From contig NZ_BMHI01000006.1 of the NCBI RefSeq assembly GCF_014640635.1, forward strand, positions 248,001 to 312,000: 64,000 nucleotides of DNA, read 5' to 3'. The translations under genes and the position numbers were made by a program. The stretch comes from Flexivirga endophytica (lineage in GTDB: Bacteria; Actinomycetota; Actinomycetes; Actinomycetales; Dermatophilaceae). Every line of letters starts with the position of its first letter. Positions within the stretch are counted from its first letter, which is position 1. Shown here in pieces: positions 1-6,869 of this stretch. The notes beneath the pieces were generated by a model that was given only the letters and a program-made list of their open reading frames with translations, did not search any database and was not told where the DNA came from.

Positions 1-206
1 ATCTCGTCGGCGACCAGGTCGAGCCACGTCGAGGTGCCCGTGCTGGTGAAGCGGACGGTCGCGCGCGAGGCGAACGTCACCGCCTCGGCATCCTCGAGAT
101 TGCTCAGGTCCAGGTCCACCCGATGGGTGTCGACAGCGAGCTGACGGCCGCGCGCAGCGCAGTCGTCACGGGTGAGATTGAGATCAGCAACAGTCACATC
201 CGACAT
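1..206 (-). CDS. pepN: Aminopeptidase N, N-terminal fragment (runs off left edge)
   Basis: This is the first 68 codons of a gene on the minus strand; the rest lies outside the window. The ATG at 206-204 opens a protein beginning MSDVTVADLNLTRDDCAARG. It continues with an alternating hydrophilic beta-strand pattern (HRVDLDLSNLEDAEAVTFAS, then TVRFTSTG and TWLDL) that matches the N-terminal domain of actinobacterial M1 zinc aminopeptidases. That family removes N-terminal residues from peptides in the cytoplasm. The HExxH zinc motif lies beyond the window, so catalysis cannot be checked. The nested inverted repeat at 256-347 lies just upstream. Confidence 0.8.
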   Translation of the reverse strand, partial: MSDVTVADLNLTRDDCAARGRQLAVDTHRVDLDLSNLEDAEAVTFASRATVRFTSTGTSTWLDLVADE

Positions 207-255
207 CGTCGCTGATGCTGAATGCCGCGCCGCGACCCGGGGGCCAACCACCGTG

Positions 256-347
256 CCGAGAGGACAGGCGATGACCGAGAGGACAGGGAAAACAGCCCGA
301 ATCGGGCCTGTTTTCCCTGTCCTCTCGACAAATGCCTGTCCTCTCGG
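256..347. repeat. Nested inverted repeat between pepN and serC
   Basis: The 13-mer CCGAGAGGACAGG occurs at 256-268 and 275-287. Its complement ends at 327 and again at 347. The inner pair extends into a stem of about 25 bp (275-300 with 301-327), with one bulged C and a tiny loop; the outer pair can close a second stem. The element lies downstream of serC and just upstream of pepN. It could act as a transcription terminator for serC (there is no T-tract), a cruciform, or a small REP-like element. Confidence 0.75.
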
Positions 348-356
348 CGAAGTGGG

Positions 357-1469
357 TCAGAGGTGTTCGGCGACGTAGTCGATGCAGGCAGTGAGCGCGG
401 CGACGTCCTCGGGCTCCACGGCGGGGTACATGCCGATGCGCAGCTGATTGCGACCCAGCTTGCGGTAGGGCTCGGTGTCGACGATTCCGTTGGCGCGCAA
501 CGTCTTTGCGACCGCGGCGGCGTCGACGCCCTCGAAGTCGATGGTGCCGACGACGGGTGAGCGGTTGGCCGGGTCCTCGACGAACGGCGAGGTGTATGAC
601 GTGCGCTCCGCCCACTCGTAGAGCGTCGTGCTGGAGGCGGCGCTGCGGCCGGCGGCCCAGGACAGCCCGCCGTTGTCGAGCATCCACTCGACCTGTGCCG
701 CGGCAAGGGCCAGCGTGGTCACCGCGGGAGTGTTGTAGGTCTGATCGAGCCGCGAATTATCCACGCACACCTGCAGATCCAGCGTCGCAGGGATCCAACG
801 TTGCGCGCTGAGCGTCTCGATCCGCTCCAGTGCCGCGGGGGACATCGCGGCGAACCACAAGCCGCCGTCGGAGGCGAAGACCTTCTGCGGCGCGAAGTAG
901 TAGGCATCCGCCTCAGCGAGGTCGATCTGGACGGCGCCCGCTGCGGAGGTCGCGTCGACGAGCATCAGCTCTTCCCCGGACCCGGCCACCCGACGAACGG
1001 GCGTCACCACTCCGGTGGAGGTTTCGTTCTGGGTCCAGCAGTAGGCGTCGACGCCGTGGCTGGTCTGCAGTTGCACCGACGTGCCCGGCTCGACCTCGGC
1101 GACGATCGGGTCCGCGAGGAACGGAGCGTTCCGGGCGACGGTTGCGAACTTCGCACCGAACTCGCCGCACACGGCGAAAGCACCGCGATCGCGCAGCAAC
1201 GCGAACGACGCTGCGTCCCAGAACGCGTTGGTGCCGCCCATGCCGACGACGATCTCGTAGCCGTCCGGCGCGCCCAGCAGCTCTGCCAAGCCCGAGCGGA
1301 GCGCCGCGACGAGGCGCTTGACCGGCGGCTGCCGGTGGGATGTGCCGAGCACGGTGCGGCCCTGCGCAAGCAGGGCCTCGAGTTGCTCGGGGCGCACTTT
1401 GCTCGGTCCGGAGCCGAAGCGGCCGTCGGACGGTTTCAACGAATCTGGGATGACGAGCTGGTCGGTCAC
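357..1469 (-). CDS. serC: Phosphoserine aminotransferase
   Basis: A PLP-dependent class V aminotransferase that converts 3-phosphohydroxypyruvate and glutamate to phosphoserine. In some bacteria the same enzyme serves PLP synthesis. The 370-residue protein has the usual length of the actinobacterial SerC form. Near the N-terminus are FGSGPSKVRPEQL and LGTSHRQPPVK, and the PLP lysine is K196 in FAPQKVFASDGG. I chose the GTG at 1469 because it gives this family length; the frame stays open further upstream, but it would run into pdxH. serC and pdxH start back to back with only 33 bp between them, so their promoters must overlap. Both concern vitamin B6, one as user and one as maker. Confidence 0.93.
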   Translation of the reverse strand: MTDQLVIPDSLKPSDGRFGSGPSKVRPEQLEALLAQGRTVLGTSHRQPPVKRLVAALRSGLAELLGAPDGYEIVVGMGGTNAFWDAASFALLRDRGAFAVCGEFGAKFATVARNAPFLADPIVAEVEPGTSVQLQTSHGVDAYCWTQNETSTGVVTPVRRVAGSGEELMLVDATSAAGAVQIDLAEADAYYFAPQKVFASDGGLWFAAMSPAALERIETLSAQRWIPATLDLQVCVDNSRLDQTYNTPAVTTLALAAAQVEWMLDNGGLSWAAGRSAASSTTLYEWAERTSYTSPFVEDPANRSPVVGTIDFEGVDAAAVAKTLRANGIVDTEPYRKLGRNQLRIGMYPAVEPEDVAALTACIDYVAEHL

Positions 1470-1502
1470 GACACCGATTCTGCCAGCGGTAGCGTCGGAG
1501 CC

Positions 1503-2183
1503 ATGCAGCCGATCAAGCGTTGGGACTACGCGGGCGAGGGTCTGGTCGAGCACGAGTTGCCGCCGGCGCCCTGGGAACTGGTCGATCACTGGGTGCAGGA
1601 CGCCCGGGCACGACAGGACGACAAGGGCGATGTTCCGGAGCCCGACGCGATCTCGGTCGCGACGGTCGGCGGTGACGGTCAGCCGCACGTGCGGACCGTG
1701 CTGATGCGCTACCTGGCACAGGACGGTCCCGGTTTCTACACCAACTTCGGCAGCCGCAAGGGGCTGGACCTGGAGCAGAACCCACGCATCGCCGCCGCGC
1801 TGACCTGGCCGCCGATGTACCGCGCGATCCGCTTCACGGGCGTCGCGCAGCGGCTGTCGACACAGATCGTGACGGACTACTTCCGCAGCCGCCCCTACGG
1901 GTCGCGGATCGGTGCGTGGGCGTCCCACCAGTCGCAACCGGTGACGACGCGCGCGCAGCTCGAGGCGGCCGTTGCGTCATACGAGGAGAAGTGGCCGGAC
2001 ACCGGCAGTGTCGAAGACGTGCCGCTGCCCGACTTCTGGGGCGGGTATGTCGTCCGCTGCGACGAGGTGGAGTTCTGGGCGGGCCGCAGCAGCCGCTTGC
2101 ACGACCGGCTGGTCTACGTCCGCACCGGCGACGGTGACCTGGCCGAGCCGGGTAGCTGGAGGGTGGAGCGTCGCCAGCCCTGA
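1503..2183 (+). CDS. pdxH: Pyridoxamine 5'-phosphate oxidase
   Basis: An FMN flavoprotein that oxidises pyridoxamine or pyridoxine 5'-phosphate to PLP. The protein is 226 residues, the usual size. It carries family signatures: RTVLMRYL, FYTNFGSRKGLDLEQNP (FMN site), RSRPYGSRIGAWASHQSQ, and the C-terminal FWGGYVVRCDEVEFWAGRSSRLHDR ending in a W-R-V-E-R-R-Q-P tail. The ATG at 1503 is chosen because it gives the standard N-terminus MQPIKRWDYAGEGL. The gene is divergent from serC. Confidence 0.95.
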   Translation: MQPIKRWDYAGEGLVEHELPPAPWELVDHWVQDARARQDDKGDVPEPDAISVATVGGDGQPHVRTVLMRYLAQDGPGFYTNFGSRKGLDLEQNPRIAAALTWPPMYRAIRFTGVAQRLSTQIVTDYFRSRPYGSRIGAWASHQSQPVTTRAQLEAAVASYEEKWPDTGSVEDVPLPDFWGGYVVRCDEVEFWAGRSSRLHDRLVYVRTGDGDLAEPGSWRVERRQP

Positions 2184-2239
2184 CCGGGCAGTGGTGACAG
2201 GCGGCGTGCGAGGAGTCGAGCGAGAAGAGACATGGGACA

Positions 2240-2473
2240 GCCCGTGGGCTCCGGCTCGATGCCGGCAAGTGCGATGGACGAGATCGCACACCCACGGGCC
2301 GCGGTGGCTGCGTTGGAGTAGCTACCGAACGTCCGTTTCGTCGGTCCACCGGAGGTGGCCGGCGACGAATACGTCAGGCGACCTGAGGCCGCCGGCGACG
2401 AATCGACAGTTGCGCTAGCGCGCAACCACCTCACGCGTCCTTTGAGAATTCACTCTTGGACCACCTCCTTTCT
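2240..2473 (-). ncRNA. Candidate structured RNA with near-perfect anti-16S segment and tiny ORF
   Basis: This lies in the 650-bp gene-free stretch 2184-2835. On the minus strand, 2473-2458 is AGAAAGGAGGTGGTCC, complementary to the canonical 16S 3' tail at 15 of 16 positions. Ten bases after its GGAGG is a GTG that opens the 12-codon ORF VNSQRTREVVAR (2453-2415). The stop of that ORF lies in the stem-loop GTTGCGC/GCGCAAC (2409-2426). Further along, 2240-2299 folds into a three-way junction: 9-bp closing stem GCCCGTGGG/CCCACGGGC, inner stems CCGGC/GCCGG and GCGAT/ATCGC. No real protein gene follows on this strand, because pdxH runs against it. I do not recognise a named RNA family, and the ends are guesses. 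Confidence 0.4.
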
Positions 2474-2601
2474 CGTGTGCCTCCACGCTAGGCCGACGCG
2501 CTCGTCGATGGCAATCGTTTTATCCGGTGTGGTGCACGAGGCGGTGCGTATGTCGTGCGAGAACGGTCGCGCGGCGCGCGAAAAAGGTGCCGAACGCAAG
2601 A

Positions 2602-2634
2602 ACGGCTGGCGCCCAGGGGAGGTGCGCCAGCCGT
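2602..2634. terminator. Strong hairpin upstream of ideR
   Basis: ACGGCTGGCGC (2602-2612) pairs perfectly with GCGCCAGCCGT (2624-2634) around an 11-base loop. Read on the minus strand, T-rich sequence follows within about 20 bases (the complement of aaaaagg at 2581-2587). It could be a terminator, or a leader hairpin for an RNA starting from the same stretch. Nothing else in 2500-2600 or 2635-2835 looks coding. Confidence 0.5.
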
Positions 2635-2835
2635 CCGAGCAGCACCTTGCGATGCGCTCACCCCGCTCGCCGAAGCCAGCGGTTCGGGAGGCAGTGGGTC
2701 AGGGGGGAGGAGCCCCACAGCCTCCAGTGAGAAGAACGTAGCGCGAACGGGAAGGATTCCCGAAGTTATTGACCGAAATTCTTGGCGGCCATGGGCAGCG
2801 TGGCACCTGTCACTGCTTAGTGGCAGGCTTGCCCT

Positions 2836-3525
2836 GTGAGCGAGCTGATCGACACCACCGAGATGTATCTCCGCACGATCTTCGACCTGGAGGAAGAAGG
2901 CATCGTGCCATTGCGCGCGCGCATTGCCGAGCGGCTGGGGCACTCGGGGCCGACCGTGTCCCAAACCGTTGCCCGGATGGAGCGCGACGGCCTGCTGACC
3001 CTGGCCGGCGACCGGCATCTGGAGTTCACCGATCACGGTCGGACGCTCGCCACGCGGGTCATGCGCAAGCACCGGTTGGCCGAGCGGCTGCTGGTCGACG
3101 TCATCGGTGTCGAGCTCGAATACGCCCATGACGAGGCGTGCCGCTGGGAGCACGTCATGAGCGAGCGGGTCGAGCGCAAGATCCTCGGCATGCTCCGCGA
3201 GCGCCACATCTCGCCATACGGCAACCCCATCCCGGGCCTGGACGAGCTCGGTGAAGAGATGACCCGGCTGCAGTTCCGCGACGGCGTGCGTCCGATGACC
3301 GAAGTGGTCACCGACGAGCCGACCAGTGTCGTGGTGCGTCGTGTCGGCGAGCCGGCACAGGCGGACCAGGAGGCACTGAGCGTGCTGACGTCCGGCGGGA
3401 TCACACCCGACGCCAAGGTGGAGATCCACCTGGAGGGCGATCGGGTGCTGGCACGTGCCGAGGGCAGCGACGCAGTGTCGTTGCCCCGTGATGTCGCGAT
3501 GCACGTCTTCGTCGACTCCGACTGA
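2836..3525 (+). CDS. ideR: Iron-dependent repressor of the DtxR family
   Basis: A metal-sensing repressor of iron uptake genes. The 229-residue protein lines up with DtxR without gaps across the metal sites: M10, H79, E83, H98, C102, E105 and H106 all fall at DtxR numbering. The N-terminal winged helix (about residues 1-70) contains SGPTVSQTVARMERDGLL. After the dimerisation domain, with SPYGNPIPGL, comes a C-terminal SH3-like domain (about 150-229). The GTG at 2836 gives the family start. A good iron box lies at 50942-50959 before the siderophore-interacting protein gene, a likely target of this repressor in the same window. Confidence 0.93.
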   Translation: MSELIDTTEMYLRTIFDLEEEGIVPLRARIAERLGHSGPTVSQTVARMERDGLLTLAGDRHLEFTDHGRTLATRVMRKHRLAERLLVDVIGVELEYAHDEACRWEHVMSERVERKILGMLRERHISPYGNPIPGLDELGEEMTRLQFRDGVRPMTEVVTDEPTSVVVRRVGEPAQADQEALSVLTSGGITPDAKVEIHLEGDRVLARAEGSDAVSLPRDVAMHVFVDSD

Positions 3526-3639
3526 CGACCGCACAACCGCGTGATCCCGGTCTTCTCAGAAATTTTTTTGACGAGTTCGTGACCTCGCTGTGACATACGG
3601 CCGGAGGTTGTGTACCGTTTTCCCCGGCCCGCCAATCGG

Positions 3640-3837
3640 CGGGTTTCCGTGAGGCAACGCCGAGTCCTGCCAGCCGATCGGATGCAACGAATCCGCCTGG
3701 CAGGAGCGGGGGACCCACTTCGGGTGGCGCAAGCCGCCCTAGGGGCGAAGTCCCGGCGCAGCACCTCGCGGTGTCGCACCGGACCGGGTATCTCCAACCC
3801 GAGCCCGACAGCTCACCTCGTAGGCGACGGAGAGGTG
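3640..3837 (+). promoter_or_regulatory. c-di-AMP riboswitch (ydaO-yuaA type)
   Basis: The 316-bp leader before the NlpC/P60 gene carries the ydaO-type conserved blocks: gcgggggacccacttcggg near 3707-3725, ccggaccgggta near 3779-3790, and aacccgagcccgacagctca near 3796-3815. In actinobacteria this riboswitch class commonly precedes cell-wall hydrolase genes and turns them down when c-di-AMP is high. The last part, CACCTC (3814-3819), can pair with GAGGTG (3832-3837), which overlaps the likely ribosome binding site, so control of translation is possible. The outer boundaries are approximate. Confidence 0.85.
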
Positions 3838-3841
3838 CTTC

Positions 3842-4639
3842 GTGTCCATTCTTGGTCCGCGCGGTCGACACCGCGCCCCGAGCAAGCTTTCGTCGACGTT
3901 CAACTCGACCGCACGTGTGTCGGCCACAGTGGCCGTCGCAGGTGGTCTGGTCGCCTCGATCGCCGCACCGCAGGCCGCGCAGGCCACCACGGGTGTTGCA
4001 TCGATCACCGGCGCTAGTTCTGTTGATTTCGCCGCCCAGGCCGCCCGCGCGCAGGCCGTGGCGCACCCGCTGACCTCCACGAAGGCCGAGCAGCAGCTCG
4101 GTGCCGTCGAGGCACAGGGTCAGCTGGCCGCACCGGTCGCCGCAAAGCGCTACGAGGCCCCGAAGAAGCAGGTGCGTCCGCGCACCTCTTCGGTCTCGCG
4201 CAGTGCGACGCGCACCACGACGCCGGTGCGTCAGGCTCCGCAACCGCAGCCGAAGCCAGCTCCTGAGCCGGCTCCGGTCACGCAGCCGAGCCCGCCCGCC
4301 GCGACCGGTGGCATCGTCAGCATCGCCAAGCGCTACATCGGCACGCCGTACGTCTACGGTGGCTCGAGCCCGGCAGGCTTCGACTGCTCCGGTTTCACGT
4401 CCTACGTCTACGCGCAGGTCGGCAAGTCCATCCCGCACACCGCGACGGGGCAGCTCCAGGCCGCGACGCCGGTGAGCAACCCGCAGCCGGGAGACCTGAT
4501 CTTCTTCGGCAACGGCAGCTCGGCCTACCACGTGGCCATCTACCTCGGCAACGGCATGATGATCGACTCCAACCACCCCGGTGGTTCGGTCGGCATCCGC
4601 GCGATCTACAGCGGAGTGTCCGGCTACGGCCGCTTCTGA
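3842..4639 (+). CDS. Secreted NlpC/P60 peptidoglycan hydrolase
   Basis: A cell-wall endopeptidase that cuts stem peptides of peptidoglycan outside the cell. The 265-residue protein has a long, basic N-terminal signal (about residues 1-45, ending near PQAAQA). A low-complexity Ala/Pro/Lys linker follows (about 60-150). The C-terminal NlpC/P60 domain runs from IVSIAKRYIGTPYVYGG to the end. The catalytic cysteine is C182 in FDCSGF and the histidine is H230 in YHVAIYLG. The GTG at 3842 directly follows the riboswitch, whose 3' end supplies the GGAGAGG ribosome binding site. A strong terminator follows at 4656-4690. Confidence 0.93.
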   Translation: MSILGPRGRHRAPSKLSSTFNSTARVSATVAVAGGLVASIAAPQAAQATTGVASITGASSVDFAAQAARAQAVAHPLTSTKAEQQLGAVEAQGQLAAPVAAKRYEAPKKQVRPRTSSVSRSATRTTTPVRQAPQPQPKPAPEPAPVTQPSPPAATGGIVSIAKRYIGTPYVYGGSSPAGFDCSGFTSYVYAQVGKSIPHTATGQLQAATPVSNPQPGDLIFFGNGSSAYHVAIYLGNGMMIDSNHPGGSVGIRAIYSGVSGYGRF

Positions 4640-4655
4640 GTCACACTCACTCGTC

Positions 4656-4690
4656 CGAACCCGTCGCGCTCACTGGGCGCGGCGGGTTCG
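4656..4690 (+). terminator. Terminator after the NlpC/P60 gene
   Basis: CGAACCCGTCGCGC (4656-4669) pairs with GCGCGGCGGGTTCG (4677-4690) in a 14-bp stem with one T-G wobble and a 7-base loop. It starts 17 bp after the stop codon. No T-tract follows, which is common for actinobacterial terminators. Confidence 0.75.
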
Positions 4691-4728
4691 TGCGTCCACC
4701 TCCCTTCCGGACTGAAAGCAGGACTTGT

Positions 4729-5166
4729 ATGTCGTCGTTGTCAGAAACGCTGCTCGCCGCCGACCGTCGCCCGAACGTCGTGGCAGATCTCGCCGCGGTG
4801 ATCGATGCCGAGGTCAAGGACAAGAAGGGTTTGAGCGGGGGCGCCATCAAGGCCGGGTACGCCGCCGTGCGCAAGTTCAACCCGACGGTCGCATCCGACG
4901 CGACGAATCGGATGCTGCCCGAGGTCGCGACCGCACTGCAGCCCTTCTGGGACGACTTCGACGGCGCCGGAGACTTCGGTGCCTACCTCGCCGGCCGGGG
5001 CGACGAGGCGGCGGACGCACTGCTCGCCGTGACCGACGCGCGCGCCGCGAAGACCGATCGGGAGCCGTTGAAGCGCGCCTACAAAGGACTGCGCGGCAAG
5101 GCCAAGGACAACGTCAAGCAGGCGCTGCCACGGCTGGGCAAGGTCATTCAGCAGCACGCGTCCTGA
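4729..5166 (+). CDS. Conserved hypothetical protein, DUF6918-like
   Basis: A soluble 145-residue protein beginning MSSLSETLLAADRRPNVVAD, with a second conserved block at LSGGAIKAGYAAVRKFNP and a basic C-terminus (YKGLRGKAKDNVKQALPRLG). The pattern matches a family of unknown function common in actinobacteria that I believe is DUF6918. There is no signal peptide or membrane segment. The ATG at 4729 is used because upstream in-frame sequence does not look coding. It is a single gene after a terminator. No function can be assigned. Confidence 0.8.
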   Translation: MSSLSETLLAADRRPNVVADLAAVIDAEVKDKKGLSGGAIKAGYAAVRKFNPTVASDATNRMLPEVATALQPFWDDFDGAGDFGAYLAGRGDEAADALLAVTDARAAKTDREPLKRAYKGLRGKAKDNVKQALPRLGKVIQQHAS

Positions 5167-5223
5167 TGGTGGCGCGTGGCCGCGCGTTCTGAGCAGGTGG
5201 CCTTCATAGCAGTCTGATAGACC

Positions 5224-5973
5224 ATGAATATGTCTGATTCCCTGCATGCCACGACCGTGCATCTGACCGGTACGGACGGCGCCGACATCGAGGCCTACCT
5301 CGCGACACCCGACGGCGAGGAACGCCGCGGTGGCGTCGTCGTGATCCACCACCTGCCCGGCTATGACCGGGCGACCAAGGAGATGGTGCGTCGCTTCGCG
5401 GAGCTGGGGTATGACGCCCTCTGTCCCAACCTCTACTCCCGCCAGGCACCCGGTGCCGACCCGTCCGACGCGGCAGCAGCGGTGCGTGCGGCGGGCGGCA
5501 TACCGGACGAGCAGTTGGTGGCCGATGTCGAGACCGCCGCGGCACACCTGCGCGGGCTGCCGCGGTCGAACGGCAAGGTCGGCGTGATCGGCCATTGCTC
5601 GGGCGGCCGCCACGCTGTGCTGGCCGCCTGCCACGCCGACCTGGACGCGGTCGTCGACTGTTACGGCGCGTTCGTCACCGGAACGCCCGCTGCGGACTAC
5701 CCGCTCAACGTGACCAATCTGGTGCCGTTGCTCCCGCAGTTGCGCGCACCACTGCTCGGTCTTTTCGGCAAGAACGACAAGTTCCCGAGCCAGGACCACG
5801 TCGCCGAGCTGGACGAGATCCTCACTGCGGGCGGCAAGCCGCACACCTTCTTCTCGTATGACGACGCAGGACACGCCTTCTTCTCGGTCGACCGGCCGTC
5901 ATACAGCGTGAAAGCCGCGAACGACGGCTGGGAACGCATCGAGACCTTCTTCGCCGACCACCTGGGAGCCTGA
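5224..5973 (+). CDS. Dienelactone hydrolase family protein
   Basis: An alpha/beta hydrolase of 249 residues. The nucleophile is C125 in GHCSGG, as in dienelactone hydrolases, with an aspartate in GLFGKNDKFPSQ and a histidine in DDAGHAFF completing the triad. HHLPGYDRATKEMVRRFAELGYDALCP is the usual N-terminal core. The true substrate is unknown; family members open lactones or act as general carboxyl-ester hydrolases. Its TGA is one base before the ATG of the next gene, so the two are probably co-transcribed. Confidence 0.88.
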   Translation: MNMSDSLHATTVHLTGTDGADIEAYLATPDGEERRGGVVVIHHLPGYDRATKEMVRRFAELGYDALCPNLYSRQAPGADPSDAAAAVRAAGGIPDEQLVADVETAAAHLRGLPRSNGKVGVIGHCSGGRHAVLAACHADLDAVVDCYGAFVTGTPAADYPLNVTNLVPLLPQLRAPLLGLFGKNDKFPSQDHVAELDEILTAGGKPHTFFSYDDAGHAFFSVDRPSYSVKAANDGWERIETFFADHLGA

Positions 5974-5974
5974 C

Positions 5975-6244
5975 ATGTGCACATACATCACGGTTACGAC
6001 CGACGTCGAGGGCAGCGCAAAAGGCCCGGGCGGCAAGTGGTTCCGGGTGACCGACGCGGCGGCCTACTACGACCACCCGGTCCACGCGATGGCAGAGCAC
6101 ACGCTCAACGTCGACCTCACCGATCCGAGCGCCGGACCCGGCCAACGGATCGCGTTGGAGCTGACCGCATCCTCGGCGCAGCGACTCATCGACACCATCC
6201 AGCAGGCGCTGGACGCCGCGCCGGACGAGCTCAAAGTCGGCTGA
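5975..6244 (+). CDS. Small conserved protein, DUF6295-like
   Basis: An 89-residue protein beginning MCTYITVTTDVEGSAKG, with the conserved block FRVTDAAAYYDHPVHAMAEHTLN and a C-terminal half resembling RIALELTASSAQRLIDTIQQAL. I recognise the pattern as DUF6295, a family of unknown function often found beside dienelactone hydrolase-like genes. It starts one base after the hydrolase stop codon and ends 9 bp before a convergent gene. Confidence 0.8.
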   Translation: MCTYITVTTDVEGSAKGPGGKWFRVTDAAAYYDHPVHAMAEHTLNVDLTDPSAGPGQRIALELTASSAQRLIDTIQQALDAAPDELKVG

Positions 6245-6252
6245 TCTGCCGG

Positions 6253-6789
6253 TCACCCATGTCCGACGCTCCGCTGTGGCGGCTTCGGCGGACCGATAGT
6301 CGCGGTCGTGGTGACGGTGGTCGTCTCCGTCTTCGGCGGTGGGGCGGACGCGGTCGTGGTGCTGGTCTCGGTCTTCGTTGCAGTCTTGGTCGCGGTCGTG
6401 GTTCGGGTCACCGTCCTGCCCTGACCGGCCTGCACGATCCGTTGCGTGACCGTCTTGCGGGGCAGCGTCATGGTCGAGGTGCGGGTTGCCGTGGCGCTCG
6501 CCGGGTCGGAGCGGGCGCCGGTGACGGTCTGCGTCTGCCCTTCCTGGGTGTAGGTGATGGTCTGCGGGCTGGGCGCCGCGTCGCTGCCGCCACCACCGGA
6601 CAGGAGGTAGATCCCGACCGCGCAGAGTGAGGCGAGGCCGGCGCCGATGAGAGCACCCGGCAGTAGTCCCGGCGGTGTTCGCGGCGGCGGGTCGTCGTCG
6701 TAGTCGTCCGGATCGGCAAATTGGTCCATGAACTCGTCGTTCGCGGATCGTTCTTCGCCGTCACCGTTTGCCTGGGCGCTGTTCGGCAT
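6253..6789 (-). CDS. Membrane-anchored hypothetical protein with Thr-rich extracellular tail
   Basis: A 178-residue protein of unknown function. It has an acidic cytoplasmic N-terminus (DPDDYDDDPPPRTPPG) and one transmembrane helix (about residues 45-65, LLPGALIGAGLASLCAVGIY). A long outer tail made almost only of Thr, Lys, Arg, Pro and Ala follows, with repeated TTT and TKT units. The tail looks like a disordered, possibly glycosylated wall-spanning stalk. An ATG three codons upstream (6798) is an equally possible start. It is convergent with the DUF6295 gene. Confidence 0.65.
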   Translation of the reverse strand: MPNSAQANGDGEERSANDEFMDQFADPDDYDDDPPPRTPPGLLPGALIGAGLASLCAVGIYLLSGGGGSDAAPSPQTITYTQEGQTQTVTGARSDPASATATRTSTMTLPRKTVTQRIVQAGQGRTVTRTTTATKTATKTETSTTTASAPPPKTETTTVTTTATIGPPKPPQRSVGHG

Positions 6790-6869
6790 GTAACCCATGC
6801 TACGAGCACGGTGGCTGCTGATCGGTGCTTCGCACACGGCCCCGCGCGTCGATGCGGCATGCTGCACAC

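Noticed and set aside
2114-2434. A 106-codon minus-strand frame after the anti-16S segment
   Set aside because: Its 3' part is antisense to pdxH and its sequence is low-complexity Ser/Ala/Pro/Arg. The tiny 12-codon ORF and RNA stems explain the region better.
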